A program made the translations under genes and the position numbers. A stretch of 64,000 nt of DNA from assembly GCF_030690345.1 (NCBI RefSeq), contig NZ_JAUYGV010000006.1, forward strand, positions 1 to 64,000, read 5' to 3'. Source of the DNA: Rheinheimera sp. Lineage in GTDB: Bacteria > Pseudomonadota > Gammaproteobacteria > Enterobacterales > Alteromonadaceae. The stretch's first letter is position 1. Each line of letters opens with the position of its first letter. Below the pieces are notes generated by a model that saw only the letters and a list, made by a program, of their open reading frames with translations, did no database searches and had not been told where the DNA came from. Shown in pieces: positions 51,099-61,321 of the stretch.

Positions 51099-51839
51099 TT
51101 ACAAACCAAATAATCCGGCCAGCGCGGCGCGGTGGCGGCGCGACATGGTTAGGCTGGCGCCGCATTTTAACACCACCTCGGCATCGCCTTTATCGCCCGG
51201 TCTTAGTTCCACAATGTCACTTTTACGCACGATAGACGAGCGGTGAATGCGGGCAAACAGCGCCGGGTCCAGCTTACTTTCTATCGCCGCCATGGTATCG
51301 CGCAGCAGGTAGCTTTTTTGCTGCGAATACACATGAATATCGACATAGTTACCCGCACTTTCAATCCAACTGATGTCGCTGACATCAACAATGCGTAAGC
51401 GGCCGGGATCGCGGATGGTTATGCGATCGATATATTCCGGTTCCGGTTCAGGCTGCGGTGCGGCCTGGCGGCTGAGGCCATGGATAATTTTGCCACAGGC
51501 TTTAAATAAGGCTTGCTGAAAACGCTCGGCGCTAAAGGGCTTAAGCAGATAGTCTACCGCGCTCAGTTCAAAGGCGGTAACGGCATGTTCGGCGTAGGCG
51601 CTGCAAAAAATCACTGCCGGCTTATTGGCTAACTGGCGCAGCACATTCAGGCCATCCAGGCCCGGCATCTGAATATCCAGAAAAATAATGTCCGGCTGAT
51701 GCAGTTGCGCCAGACGTAATGCTTCAGTGCCGTTATCGGCTTCTGCAGTAATTTCAAATTGTTGCTGCTTGCTCAGCAGGTGTCTTATGCCAGCCCTGGC
51801 TAAAGGTTCGTCGTCCACTATTAAACAGCTTAGTTTCAT
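51099..51839 (-). CDS. LytTR-family response regulator
   Basis: This 246-residue two-component regulator has a receiver domain (about 1-115; acidic pair DDE in LIVDDEPLARAG, phospho-acceptor Asp in IIFLDIQMPGLDG, switch Ser/Thr in IFCSAYAEHA, Lys in LLKPFS) and a C-terminal LytTR DNA-binding domain (about 145-246; DVSDISWIESAGNYVDIHVY, FARIHRSSIVRKSDI). The ATG at 51839 gives the standard receiver start. No histidine kinase gene is next to it, so it is an orphan here. It is divergent from a TonB receptor gene 330 bases away. Confidence 0.92.
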   Translation of the reverse strand: MKLSCLIVDDEPLARAGIRHLLSKQQQFEITAEADNGTEALRLAQLHQPDIIFLDIQMPGLDGLNVLRQLANKPAVIFCSAYAEHAVTAFELSAVDYLLKPFSAERFQQALFKACGKIIHGLSRQAAPQPEPEPEYIDRITIRDPGRLRIVDVSDISWIESAGNYVDIHVYSQQKSYLLRDTMAAIESKLDPALFARIHRSSIVRKSDIVELRPGDKGDAEVVLKCGASLTMSRRHRAALAGLFGL

Positions 51840-52168
51840 ATCCGACTCGAAAAAAATGCAACGCACAGCAGCTCTGACCGGGATGAAGAGTATCAGTTCC
51901 CTGCTGAGCGGGGCTAAAAGGGCGCGCAGTGTAGCAAAGGTTACTGGCTTACCAAAGTGCGCCGGTCTTATTTTCTCTGGCTTTGGTGGCGATTTTACAA
52001 ATTAATACACAGTTTGGCCTGATGCCGGAATTCCTTCCGTTTGTCACACCAAACCCCGTGTTGACGTATTTGTTCTGGTATTGGCAACAAAAGCGCAGTA
52101 GCGTCAGCGCCGGAAAAACCACCACTATAACAACGGCAGTCTCATTGAAGGCGTCCAGGGGGAATAAC
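51840..52168. other. Control region between LytTR regulator and TonB receptor
   Basis: No gene is seen in these 329 bases. A plus-strand reading frame that extends the TonB receptor upstream through here lacks signal-peptide character and is not real. TTGACG (about 52062) is a possible -35 but no -10 fits. LytTR proteins bind imperfect direct repeats, which I could not define by eye. Confidence 0.4.
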
Positions 52169-54691
52169 ATGCAAAAATCTTTATTAGGTAAAGCGGTACG
52201 CTTTGCCATGTTGGCAGCACCGGTAGCGGCTGCAGGTTTCAGTTCTGCTGTGTTGGCTCAGGAAGTAGCAAAAGCAGAAGTAGCGAAAGTTGAACGTATT
52301 GCGGTAACCGGTTCACGTATTCAACGTCAGGATATGGAAACGGCATCACCTATCACCGTTATCGACGCTGCGGCCATTCGCGTAGAGGGTTTTACCTCTG
52401 TTGACCAACTGCTGCAGGCGCAAACCTCTATGGCCGGCGCTGCAGTAGGTTCAACCACCAATAACGGTGCAGACGGCGTAGCCCAGGTAGATTTGCGCGG
52501 TATGGGGCCTGAGCGTACTCTGGTACTGTTAAACGGCCGCCGTATGGTGAACTCCGGTTCAGGTGCCGACAGTGCAGTAGATTTAAACGCTATCCCGGTA
52601 GCGATGATTGCACGGGTAGAAATTTTAAAAGACGGCGCTTCAGCGGTATATGGCTCTGATGCCATTGCCGGGGTGGTAAATATTATCACTAAAAAAGACT
52701 TTGAAGGCGTTCAACTGGATCTGAACGGCAGCAGCACTGACAAAGGTGACGGTGAAACCGGCGAATTAAGTGCTTTGTATGGCTTTAGCACAGATAGCGG
52801 TAACTATACCTTTGGTGCGGCATACTCTGACCGTAAAGGTGTTATTCAATCTGATCGTGACTGGACAGAGCCGGGCAACAGCTCGTTTATTCCTACCGGC
52901 AGCCTGGCAGGTATGCAGCAAAATGCTGAGGGTGAATGGTCAGAGGTAGAAAACGGCTATGACTTTACCAAAGACAGCTGGTACCAAACACCAAGCAAAC
53001 GTTACAGCTTGTTTGCTAATGCCACACAGGAATTCAGCAACGACCTGATTTTTACTGCAGACGTGTTATACACCAAGCGTAAATCTGATCAGCAACTAGC
53101 GCCGCAACCGGGTGACATTATGCTGGACGTATGCGGTGCCCCGGGTGCAGATTTAGTAAACTGTATTACACTAACACCCGGTATGACTGCTGCAGGTATT
53201 GCTGCAGATGATACCGGCCGTGTTAACTATCGCCGCCGCACCAACGATGTTGGCCCGCGCGTATATGAGCAAGACACCGACACCTTACGTTTATCTGCCG
53301 GTTTGGCCGGTACTTTAGACGTGCACACCGGTATGAACTGGGATCTGTCGTACACCTACGGCAAGAACGAAGCGGATACCTCGGTAGCTAATTCTATTAA
53401 CGCCGTTAAAATGGAAAACTCGGTGTATGCCAATCAGGCAGCCTGGTTTAGCGGTGCACCACTGACAACTGCCATTATTAACGACATCGGCTATCTGGAA
53501 AAAGCAGACGGCGGTAATGCGCAGCATGTCGCTGCCGGCGTGTTAAGCGGTGATTTATTTGACCTGCAAGCCGGTGCTGTAGGTTTTGCTATCGGTGCGG
53601 AATACCGTCGCGACAGCGGTTACAATAACCCGGATCCGGTGATTGTCGCCGGTGAAGGCACAGCCGCACAGCAAGACCCTACTAAGGGCAGCTACAGCGT
53701 AGTGTCGTTCTATCAGGAAGTCAGCGTACCGTTCACTGATAAGCTAACCGGCGAATTTGCGCTGCGCTTTGATGATTACTCTACCTTCGGCAAAGCCAGT
53801 ACCTGGAAAGTCGGCTTAACCTATGAAGCCACTGACGAAGTAATGCTGCGTGCTGTAGCGGCTACCGGTTTCCGTGCACCTAACGTAAGCGAGTTATACG
53901 GCGGTAACACCGGTTCGTACGACTACCTGGACGATCCGTGGGGCAACGAGCAAGACCCGCAAATCCTGGTAAATTACACCTCAGATGCTGATATTCAACC
54001 GGAAGAGTCTGAATCTTTCACGGCAGGTGTGGTGTTATCTCCGGCAGATATCGAAGGTCTGTCGATGACCATCGATTACTGGCGCTTTAAAGTATCTAAC
54101 GCTATTACGCGTTTAGATGCACAGGCTGGTTTAAACAACTGTTTCGCCGGCGATGTTGTTGCCTGTGAAACCTTCAGCATTACGCCACAAGGTGATTTAT
54201 CTAACTTCACCAACCCGCTGACTAACGTCGGTAACCAGGATACCAGCGGTATCGACTTAAACGTGGCTTACCGTTTTGAAGGCCTGGGTTTAACCTGGAA
54301 TATCAACAACGACACTACCTGGTTACTGGAGTTTAAACAAGATGGTCTGGATTACACCAACACCATCGACGGTAACTTTGGCGGCTATGCTGAACTGCGT
54401 AACAACTTCAGCATTCAGGCCGGTCAGGGCGATTGGAGTGTAACTTACTTCAACCGTTATATCGGTAAAACAGAGTACTTAGCCGATGGTTCAGCTATCG
54501 ATGCCGTGTTGTACCATAATGTGTCAGCTAACTACTTCATCACTGACGGTTTCAGTGTGTCACTGGGTGTGAAAAACCTGACAGACGAAGAGCCATCACG
54601 TGTAAGAAACGGCAGCGACGGCGGCACAGTACCGGAAGTGTTTGACACTATCGGTCGTCAGATCTTCGCCGGCGTAAGCTACAAGTTCTAA
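52169..54691 (+). CDS. TonB-dependent outer-membrane receptor
   Basis: The 840-residue receptor starts at the ATG at 52169, preceded by AGGGGGA at 5 bases. It has a signal peptide ending in VLAQ, a TonB-box-like VERIAVTGSRIQRQDME, a plug domain (VDLRGMGPERTLVLLNGRR, ILKDGASAVYGSDAIAGVVN) and a long barrel with a terminal GRQIFAGVSYKF. It resembles large receptors for carbohydrates or peptides but the substrate is not evident. The adjacent divergent LytTR response regulator may control it. A strong terminator follows. Confidence 0.93.
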   Translation: MQKSLLGKAVRFAMLAAPVAAAGFSSAVLAQEVAKAEVAKVERIAVTGSRIQRQDMETASPITVIDAAAIRVEGFTSVDQLLQAQTSMAGAAVGSTTNNGADGVAQVDLRGMGPERTLVLLNGRRMVNSGSGADSAVDLNAIPVAMIARVEILKDGASAVYGSDAIAGVVNIITKKDFEGVQLDLNGSSTDKGDGETGELSALYGFSTDSGNYTFGAAYSDRKGVIQSDRDWTEPGNSSFIPTGSLAGMQQNAEGEWSEVENGYDFTKDSWYQTPSKRYSLFANATQEFSNDLIFTADVLYTKRKSDQQLAPQPGDIMLDVCGAPGADLVNCITLTPGMTAAGIAADDTGRVNYRRRTNDVGPRVYEQDTDTLRLSAGLAGTLDVHTGMNWDLSYTYGKNEADTSVANSINAVKMENSVYANQAAWFSGAPLTTAIINDIGYLEKADGGNAQHVAAGVLSGDLFDLQAGAVGFAIGAEYRRDSGYNNPDPVIVAGEGTAAQQDPTKGSYSVVSFYQEVSVPFTDKLTGEFALRFDDYSTFGKASTWKVGLTYEATDEVMLRAVAATGFRAPNVSELYGGNTGSYDYLDDPWGNEQDPQILVNYTSDADIQPEESESFTAGVVLSPADIEGLSMTIDYWRFKVSNAITRLDAQAGLNNCFAGDVVACETFSITPQGDLSNFTNPLTNVGNQDTSGIDLNVAYRFEGLGLTWNINNDTTWLLEFKQDGLDYTNTIDGNFGGYAELRNNFSIQAGQGDWSVTYFNRYIGKTEYLADGSAIDAVLYHNVSANYFITDGFSVSLGVKNLTDEEPSRVRNGSDGGTVPEVFDTIGRQIFAGVSYKF

Positions 54692-54710
54692 ACCGCTTTT
54701 GTTGTAATGC

Positions 54711-54736
54711 AAAACCCGCCTTAATGGCGGGTTTTT
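54711..54736 (+). terminator. Terminator of the TonB receptor gene
   Basis: AAAACCCGCC-TTAAT-GGCGGGTTTTTT, 20 bases after the stop codon. Confidence 0.92.
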
Positions 54737-54758
54737 TGTTGCTTACCTTTTTGGTTAT

Positions 54759-54771
54759 TTGGTATTACCAA
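54759..54771. promoter_or_regulatory. Palindrome upstream of ppc
   Basis: TTGGTA-T-TACCAA is a perfect 6+6 inverted repeat about 90-100 bases before the ppc start. It may be an operator; regulator unknown. Confidence 0.3.
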
Positions 54772-54861
54772 TTGTGTTGCCCGTTTTGTAATCAATCAGT
54801 GTTGAGTACCAGTACATAACGCGCTAGGGTGGGGTAACAAATGGCTAAAGAGGCAACGAAG

Positions 54862-57492
54862 ATGGACCATTACGCAGCATTAAAAGCCAATGTCGGTTTA
54901 CTCGGTACCAAACTGGGTGACACCATTCGCAGCCAATTAGGCGACGCTGTGCTGGAGCGGGTAGAGCAAATCCGGCTGTTATCCAAAGCCGCACGCCAGG
55001 GCGAAGAATTACAAGCGGATAAACTTAAGCAGGTACTGCGCAGTTTAAGCGATGACGAGCTGCTGCCGGTAGCGCGTGCTTTTGCCCAGTTTCTGAATTT
55101 GGCCAACCTGGCCGAGCAGCACCACACTATCAGCCGCATTGGTCACGCCAGCATTGAAAAGCCGGAGCCGCTGCAAGAGCTGTTCAGCTTGCTACAGCAG
55201 AAAAAGTCAGACGCTGCTGCGGTAGAACAGGCGGTGGCCAACTTATCGATAGAGCTGGTGCTGACAGCGCACCCAACCGAAGTATCGCGCCGCACCCTTA
55301 TTCATAAGTTAACCGAAATTGCCGCCTGCTTAACCGAATTAGAGCAGCAGCTTAGCCCGCAGCAGCAACAGCAAATAGGCCAGCGCTTAAGCGAGCTGAT
55401 AGCCCAGGCCTGGCATACCAATGAAATTCGCGAGCAGCGGCCTACGCCGGTAGATGAAGCCAAATCCGGCTTTGCCGTAATTGAAAGCTCGTTATGGCAG
55501 GCAATACCGGATTTTCTGCGCGAGCTGGACAGCAAGCTTATCGATGCCACCGGCAAAGGCTTGGCGCTGGATGCCGCCCCGGTAAAGTTTTCTTCCTGGA
55601 TGGGCGGCGATCGTGACGGCAACCCCTTTGTTACCGCTAAGGTTACCCGTCAGGTGTTATTACTCAGCCGCTGGAAAGCCGCAGACTTATTTGCCCAAGA
55701 CCTGGATTTACTCAGCAGCGAGCTGTCGATGTATCAGGCCAATGCGGCGCTGCGTGAAGCGGCGGGCGAGGCCGGTGAGCCTTATCGTTTGGTGCTGAAC
55801 AAGCTGCGCAGTGGCTTGTTGCACACGCGCGACTGGCTAAGCGAAGCGTTAAAACACGACCGGCTGCAGCGGCCGCAAGGTTTAATCTGGCATAACCAGC
55901 AGTTACTCGAGCCCTTGCTGCTGTGTTATCAATCATTACTCGACTGCGGCATGGCGGTGATTGCCAACGGCAAATTGCTCGACACCCTGCGCCGCGCCTA
56001 TGCCTTTGGTGTTACGCTGTTAAAGTTGGATATCCGTCAGGATGCCGGCCGCCATGCGCAGGTATTTGCTGAACTAACGCAGCATCTGGGGCTGGGCGAT
56101 TACAGCGCCTGGGATGAAAGCGCGCGCCAGGCCTTTTTACTGGCCGAGCTGGCGAACCGGCGGCCGTTATTTCCGAAAAGCTGGCAGCCGTCTGCCGATG
56201 TGCAGGAAGTGCTGGATACCTGCGATATCGTGGCACGTCACGGCAGTGAGGCGCTAAGCACCTACGTGATATCAATGGCCGGTAAACCGTCTGATGTGCT
56301 GGCAGTGCAACTGCTGTTAAAAGAAGCCGGTATTAGCTTCCCCATGCCGGTAGCGCCGCTGTTTGAAACCTTAAGTGATTTACAAAATGCGCCCGATTGC
56401 ATGCGCAAGCTGCTTAGCATTGACTGGTACCGTGGTTACATTAATGGCAAACAGGAAGTGATGATTGGCTATTCTGATTCAGCCAAAGACGCCGGCGTGT
56501 TCGCAGCGGCCTGGGCGCAGTACAGTGCGCAAGAGGCACTGGTGGCTATTTGTCAGCAGGCCAAAGTGCAGCTTACGCTGTTTCATGGACGCGGCGGCAC
56601 TATCGGCCGTGGCGGCGGCCCGGCCCATGCTGCTATTTTATCGCAGCCACCGGGCTCGTTAGCCGGCGGCTTGCGGGTAACCGAGCAGGGCGAGATGATC
56701 CGCTTTAAATTCGGTTTGCCGAAACTGGCTGAGCGCAGCCTGGCGCTGTATGCCAGCGCGGTATTAGAGGGCATGCTGTTACCGCCGCCGGTACCAAAAC
56801 AAAGCTGGCGCAGTTTAATGCAGCAACTGGCGGATGACTCCTGCGAAGCCTACCGCGCTGTAGTGCGGCACAATAAAGACTTTGTTGCCTATTTCCGTGC
56901 GGCCACGCCCGAGCAGGAACTGGGCCAGTTGCCGCTGGGTAGCCGACCGGCCAAGCGTAACCCAACCGGCGGCGTGGAAAGCCTGCGGGCGATTCCGTGG
57001 ATTTTTGCCTGGTCGCAAAACCGCTTAATGTTACCGGCCTGGCTGGGGGCCGGTTCGGCGCTGGCTAAAGCGGCAGAGCAGGACAACGCCGCGTTGCTGG
57101 ATGAAATGCAGCAGCAATGGCCGTTTTTCGCCACCCGTATGTCGATGCTGGAAATGGTGTTTTTAAAAGCCGACAGCGAAATAGCCGCTTACTACGATAA
57201 AGTGCTGGTGCCGGACGAGTTGAAACATTTAGGCCAAAGCCTGCGCAGCCAATTGGCCGCTGATCGCGAGCTGCTGCTGAAGCTGATCCACAGTGATACG
57301 TTGATGGCAAAAGAGAGTTGGATTAGAGAGTCGATCATGCTGCGCAACACCTACGTGGACCCGCTGCATATTTTGCAGGCCGAGCTATTGTACCGCGTGC
57401 GCCACCAACCGGAGCGGGTAAACCCGATGATTAGCCGGGCGTTAATGGTGACGATTGCCGGTATCGCCGCCGGGATGCGAAATTCCGGCTAG
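54862..57492 (+). CDS. ppc: Phosphoenolpyruvate carboxylase
   Basis: Ppc adds bicarbonate to phosphoenolpyruvate to give oxaloacetate, refilling the citric acid cycle. The 876-residue protein has the catalytic His in [14 protein letters not shown] (about 137), the [16 protein letters not shown] region, the [14 protein letters not shown] motif, the [14 protein letters not shown] motif, the glycine loop [20 protein letters not shown] and the C-terminal RNSG tail. ATG at 54862 is preferred because it aligns with family starts and has AGAGG 8 bases upstream; an in-frame ATG at 54841 would add seven residues. Full-length and intact. Confidence 0.96.
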   Translation: MDHYAALKANVGLLGTKLGDTIRSQLGDAVLERVEQIRLLSKAARQGEELQADKLKQVLRSLSDDELLPVARAFAQFLNLANLAEQHHTISRIGHASIEKPEPLQELFSLLQQKKSDAAAVEQAVANLSIELVLTAHPTEVSRRTLIHKLTEIAACLTELEQQLSPQQQQQIGQRLSELIAQAWHTNEIREQRPTPVDEAKSGFAVIESSLWQAIPDFLRELDSKLIDATGKGLALDAAPVKFSSWMGGDRDGNPFVTAKVTRQVLLLSRWKAADLFAQDLDLLSSELSMYQANAALREAAGEAGEPYRLVLNKLRSGLLHTRDWLSEALKHDRLQRPQGLIWHNQQLLEPLLLCYQSLLDCGMAVIANGKLLDTLRRAYAFGVTLLKLDIRQDAGRHAQVFAELTQHLGLGDYSAWDESARQAFLLAELANRRPLFPKSWQPSADVQEVLDTCDIVARHGSEALSTYVISMAGKPSDVLAVQLLLKEAGISFPMPVAPLFETLSDLQNAPDCMRKLLSIDWYRGYINGKQEVMIGYSDSAKDAGVFAAAWAQYSAQEALVAICQQAKVQLTLFHGRGGTIGRGGGPAHAAILSQPPGSLAGGLRVTEQGEMIRFKFGLPKLAERSLALYASAVLEGMLLPPPVPKQSWRSLMQQLADDSCEAYRAVVRHNKDFVAYFRAATPEQELGQLPLGSRPAKRNPTGGVESLRAIPWIFAWSQNRLMLPAWLGAGSALAKAAEQDNAALLDEMQQQWPFFATRMSMLEMVFLKADSEIAAYYDKVLVPDELKHLGQSLRSQLAADRELLLKLIHSDTLMAKESWIRESIMLRNTYVDPLHILQAELLYRVRHQPERVNPMISRALMVTIAGIAAGMRNSG

Positions 57493-57547
57493 GCCATCTC
57501 GTTTATTAAATGCAGAACCAGCATAATGTGAGCCGGAATTAAGGCGA

Positions 57548-57648
57548 GGGATTGGGTTTACTCTAAGCCGACCGTTGACGGCATGGATGCCGGAATCGAG
57601 CCTACAGGGACGTATTTACGGCGTGTCGGTGTGAGTAAACCCAATCCC
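57548..57648. repeat. Palindromic intergenic element, copy 2
   Basis: Perfect 16-bp terminal inverted repeats GGGATTGGGTTTACTC (57548-57563) and GAGTAAACCCAATCCC (57633-57648) enclose CCGTTGACGGCATGGATGCC and ATCGAGCCTACAGGGACGTA-TTTACGGCGTGTCGGTG. This is the most compact complete copy. It lies between ppc and the EamA gene, 24 bases before the latter's start. Confidence 0.85.
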
Positions 57649-57672
57649 GATGACACAGGACAATCGGGTATT

Positions 57673-58560
57673 ATGTTCACTTATGCGTTACTGGCATTGG
57701 TTTCGGCCGTGGCGATGGCCAGCAGTGGCATTATTGCCCGCTTTAGTGGCTTGGCGGCGGCTGAGTTAACCTTTTACCGGCTGGCGGTTGGTGGCCTGTG
57801 TTTACTGCTGTTTGTCGGCTTAACCGGCCGTATCAGGCAACTTAAAGGCAAACCGGACTGGCGTATGGCGGTAAACGGCGTACTGCTGGCGGGGTTTATG
57901 CTGAGCTTTTTAAGCGCTATTGAGTATATCAGCCTGGCCAACGCCATTATGTTGGTGTACCTGGCACCGCCGCTGTCGGCCTTTATTGCGCACTGGTTAT
58001 TGCAAGAACGGCTGGATTTGCCCGACAGCAGCCTGATAGTACTGTCGTTTCTTGGCTTTGCTATGTTGCAGCAATTTAAGTTTGATTTGGTGTTAGATAC
58101 AGCGCAGCTACCCGGCTTGCTGCTGGGTTTATTGTCGCTATGTGCTTACAGCAGCTTTTTACTGCTAAACCGCCGTTCCTTGCCGGCGCATTCACAGCTG
58201 CAGCGCACCTTTTATCAGCTGCTAATCGGCGCTTGTTGTGTACTGCCGTTTTTAACCGGTATCAGCTTACCGCAGCCGGACGCTCTTATCTGGATAGCGC
58301 TGGCCGGCATTTTCCCCGGCTTTATCGCTATTTACTGCGCCATAGTGGCGCTGCAACATTTGCCCACCCGGGTGTACGCCACCCTGGCCTATCTGGAACC
58401 GGTTACGGTAATTCTGGCCGGCTGGTGGCTGTTTAACGAAAGCTTAAGCATGTTGCAACTGGCAGGCGTGCTGCTGATTATTCTTACCGGTTTGCTGCTT
58501 GCGCTGCGGCATAAACCGGCCCCTGCCGTGATTGTATTGGCTGAGCGTGCTCAGTTGTAA
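57673..58560 (+). CDS. EamA/DMT-family transporter
   Basis: This 295-residue inner-membrane protein has ten hydrophobic segments in two EamA domains, the drug/metabolite exporter superfamily. The first repeat has LVSAVAMASSGIIARFSGLAAAE and FLSAIEYISLANAIMLVYLAPP (quoted in part); the second has VALQHLPTRVYATLAYLEPV and LAGWWLFNESLSMLQLAGV. Members export amino acids, purines or other metabolites; the substrate is unknown. The ATG at 57673 is chosen; the longer frame upstream runs through the palindromic element. Ribosome site weak (GGGT). Confidence 0.88.
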   Translation: MFTYALLALVSAVAMASSGIIARFSGLAAAELTFYRLAVGGLCLLLFVGLTGRIRQLKGKPDWRMAVNGVLLAGFMLSFLSAIEYISLANAIMLVYLAPPLSAFIAHWLLQERLDLPDSSLIVLSFLGFAMLQQFKFDLVLDTAQLPGLLLGLLSLCAYSSFLLLNRRSLPAHSQLQRTFYQLLIGACCVLPFLTGISLPQPDALIWIALAGIFPGFIAIYCAIVALQHLPTRVYATLAYLEPVTVILAGWWLFNESLSMLQLAGVLLIILTGLLLALRHKPAPAVIVLAERAQL

Positions 58561-58614
58561 TTGGCCGGCTGCTATAGTTACGTCACGGTTAACTAACGCA
58601 AAAACGGAGAACGG

Positions 58615-59946
58615 ATGAAACCACTGCTGCTGGCAATAATGCTGCTTTGGCTGCCGGGTTATGGTCTGGCTATGCAGCAGAACGATGCTGAAGCGCCAAT
58701 TAAAGTGGTTAATACTACAACCGATCAGGCAATTGCCGAACGGTTAAGCGCTATCACCGCGGCGATAGCCGGCATGGAGCTTATCGAAGTCAGTGTGCAG
58801 GCCGGCGTGTTGACGCTGAGCGGCGAAGTGGCCAATACCCAACTAAAAAGTGAAGCTGCCGCCATTGCCAGCCGGTTGGAAGGGGTGGTGTATGTACAAA
58901 ACCGCTTGCAGGAACAGCTGGCGGTTCGGTCGCGGTTGGCGCCGGCGGCGGAAAAGTTCAGCGAAATGCTGACCACCACAGTGCAAATGCTGCCGCTGTT
59001 GTTAGTCGCGTTAGTGGCCCTTGTCAGTTTTTGGCTGCTCGGGGGCTGGGCGGCAAAACGTGGTGCCTGGTTACGCTATATTGGTTTGACAGAGCTGGCG
59101 TCTAATTTGGGTATGCGTTTTGTCCGTGTGGCTATCAGCGGTATCGGCATACTGATAGCTCTGGAGCTGCTGGATGCCACCGCCCTGGTTAGCGCGGTGC
59201 TGGGGGTGGCCGGGGTAATTGGTATTGCACTGGGTTTTGCTTTTCGCAATATTGTGGAAAATTATCTGGCCGGTGTTTTGCTTAGTACACGTAATCCGTT
59301 TGCCATCGGCGATTTTATTCAGATCGACAATATGAGCGGCAGCGTGGTGCGCTTAACATCGCGTGATACGGTGCTGATGACGCAGGACGGCAACCACTTA
59401 CGTATTCCTAACAGCCAAATCATTACCTCGCCGATGACCAATTTCAGCCGCAACCCACTGCGCCGGTTTGAATTTAGCGTTGGTGTATCGGTAGATCTGG
59501 ACCTTAATACGGTACGCCAGTTGGCCATTGCCACCTTACAGCAAATGCCGGGTATTTTAACTGACCCGATGCCACGGGTACTGGTGCAGGAATTGGGCGA
59601 CAGTACTGTTACCGTGCGCGTACTGGCCTGGATAGACCAACGCGAAAGCGACTTTTTAAAAGCCCGCAGCGAAGCCATCCGGCTGGTAAAAGCTGCTTTT
59701 GATGACGCGGGTATTGAAATGCCGGAGCCGATTTACCGCATTCATATGGCTGACAAACCGGCGCCGCAAGTGCAAAGTGCCACATCTGCCGCGACCGCGC
59801 AACAGCCCGGCCACGCAGAACCTGCGGCGGCAGATGTCAGTACTGATAACACTATTGAACAGCAGGTGCAGGCAGAGCTGCACCATTCGGATGAAGAGAA
59901 CTTGCTACCGGATAGCAAAGAGGCAACCAGGCCGGTGTCAGATTAG
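58615..59946 (+). CDS. Mechanosensitive channel MscS with periplasmic BON domain
   Basis: This 443-residue inner-membrane channel has a signal-peptide-like start, a BON domain (about 38-108; IEVSVQAGVLTLSGEVANTQ then VVYVQNRL), three membrane segments, the MscS pore helix (GVAGVIGIALGFAFRNIVENYLAGVL, quoted in part) and the cytoplasmic vestibule (NPFAIGDFIQIDNMSGSVVR, LRIPNSQIITSPMTNFSRNP). A long low-complexity acidic tail (about 380-443) ends it. It probably opens under osmotic downshock; the BON domain may bind phospholipid or envelope components. Confidence 0.92.
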   Translation: MKPLLLAIMLLWLPGYGLAMQQNDAEAPIKVVNTTTDQAIAERLSAITAAIAGMELIEVSVQAGVLTLSGEVANTQLKSEAAAIASRLEGVVYVQNRLQEQLAVRSRLAPAAEKFSEMLTTTVQMLPLLLVALVALVSFWLLGGWAAKRGAWLRYIGLTELASNLGMRFVRVAISGIGILIALELLDATALVSAVLGVAGVIGIALGFAFRNIVENYLAGVLLSTRNPFAIGDFIQIDNMSGSVVRLTSRDTVLMTQDGNHLRIPNSQIITSPMTNFSRNPLRRFEFSVGVSVDLDLNTVRQLAIATLQQMPGILTDPMPRVLVQELGDSTVTVRVLAWIDQRESDFLKARSEAIRLVKAAFDDAGIEMPEPIYRIHMADKPAPQVQSATSAATAQQPGHAEPAAADVSTDNTIEQQVQAELHHSDEENLLPDSKEATRPVSD

Positions 59947-59951
59947 CTGGC

Positions 59952-61235
59952 CTAACTCCGTGGCACAAAATCCAGCACCGTGGCGTTAATGCAGTAGCGC
60001 GGCCTGCCGTTAGGGCCGTCGTTAAACACATGGCCTAAATGAATGCCGGATACTTTGGCGCGAATTTCAGTGCGTCGCATGCCGTAGCGGTTGTCCGGTT
60101 TTTCAATTACTGCGCCGTTAACGGCTTTGGTAAAAGACAGCCAGCCGGTGCCGGAGTCAAAGCGGTCGCGGGTGTCAAACAGCGGCGCGCCACTTAACTT
60201 GTCGGTAAACACGCCGTCCGGGGTGTTTTTGAAAATCTCATATTGCTGACAAAAGCGGCCGTCGGTACCTTCATCAAAGGCGACGTTAAAGGCTTCGCTG
60301 TCACCTAGTTTAAACTTGCCCAGCAACAGGTAAAATTCGGCCGGGCTTAAATAGCCCTGGCGGCCAAACACTTCTTTGCCGTTCTCAAGCAATATAATAG
60401 TCGGCGTAGCCCAGGTTGGTGAGCTGATACTCAGGCCCTGCAACTGACTGGCGTAGCGGTAATGCAGTGAAATATCGCCGCTGTAGCTGTTGCCTACATC
60501 AGCTTTAAATTTTTCGCAGTACGGGCAATAGCTCTCTGAATCTATCACCAAAATATGTTTACCGCTGAGCAGGGCGCTGTTATCCACCGCTGCGGTTTGC
60601 AGCTTGTTGTCGCTGGCAAAACGCACACCGGTACTATGATCCGGGCAATAACCGTTGGGGTTTTTCGCAATATAGTCTTGATGGTATTGTTCGGCCGGAA
60701 AAAACTCACGCAGCGGTTTTATCTGCGTGGTAATGGCGCCATAGCCGGCTTTAGTCAGCAGTGGTTGGTAAGCGGCCAGCACTTGTTGTGCGGTGTCATA
60801 TTGCGCCTGGCTGTTGGTTAAAATAATTGAGCGGTACTGAGTGCCGATATCATTGCCCTGACGGTTTAATTGGGTGGGGTCGTGCATTTCAAAATAACGC
60901 TGCAACAAGGTGGTCAGGCTAATCACCGCCGGGTTAAAGCTGATTTTGACCACTTCGGCGTGGTTATTGGGATTGTGCTGATTACGTCGCTGCGTAATGG
61001 CGCGGTACGTCGGTTCTACGCCGGTGCCGTCTGCATAGCCGGACACTGCATCGGCGACGCCGTCCATAGCTTCAAAGCGCTTTTCCACGCCCCAGAAACA
61101 ACCGGCACCCACTACTATTGAATCCAGATGCGTGGTGGCCGGCATAGCGTCGGCTTTTGCCTGCACTGTGGTACCAACAGTGCTGCCCAGCAGCAATGCG
61201 CCGGCACACAATTTTAATAAGGAAGATATGGCCAT
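59952..61235 (-). CDS. Periplasmic MsrA-thioredoxin-MsrB fusion (methionine sulfoxide reductase)
   Basis: This 427-residue exported protein repairs both stereoisomers of methionine sulfoxide. After a signal peptide (ending VQAKA) comes MsrA (about 37-200) with the catalytic Cys46 in GAGCFWGVE. The middle (about 220-310) is a thioredoxin-like domain with CPYC (237-240) and a cis-Pro loop in WATPTIIL, able to recycle the reductases. The last part (about 335-427) is MsrB with SGTGWLSF, HLGHVFNDGP and Cys415 in RYCINATVLDF; the usual zinc-binding cysteines are absent. Neisseria PilB has the order thioredoxin-MsrA-MsrB, so the order here differs. Lone gene. Confidence 0.92.
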   Translation of the reverse strand: MAISSLLKLCAGALLLGSTVGTTVQAKADAMPATTHLDSIVVGAGCFWGVEKRFEAMDGVADAVSGYADGTGVEPTYRAITQRRNQHNPNNHAEVVKISFNPAVISLTTLLQRYFEMHDPTQLNRQGNDIGTQYRSIILTNSQAQYDTAQQVLAAYQPLLTKAGYGAITTQIKPLREFFPAEQYHQDYIAKNPNGYCPDHSTGVRFASDNKLQTAAVDNSALLSGKHILVIDSESYCPYCEKFKADVGNSYSGDISLHYRYASQLQGLSISSPTWATPTIILLENGKEVFGRQGYLSPAEFYLLLGKFKLGDSEAFNVAFDEGTDGRFCQQYEIFKNTPDGVFTDKLSGAPLFDTRDRFDSGTGWLSFTKAVNGAVIEKPDNRYGMRRTEIRAKVSGIHLGHVFNDGPNGRPRYCINATVLDFVPRS

Positions 61236-61321
61236 AGTTACCTCTGCCTGCTATCACGTGGTTAGTTATACGCAATAGACAGGCAAAGGGCGCAATTGCT
61301 TTCAACGGCAGCATAAGAGTC

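Noticed and set aside
51983-52168. A 62-residue N-terminal extension of the TonB receptor
   Set aside because: The ATG at 52169 is followed by a standard signal peptide and preceded by AGGGGGA; the extension would bury the signal peptide.
57583-57672. A 30-residue N-terminal extension of the EamA transporter
   Set aside because: It would be translated from inside the palindromic element; the ATG at 57673 begins the first membrane segment as in the family.
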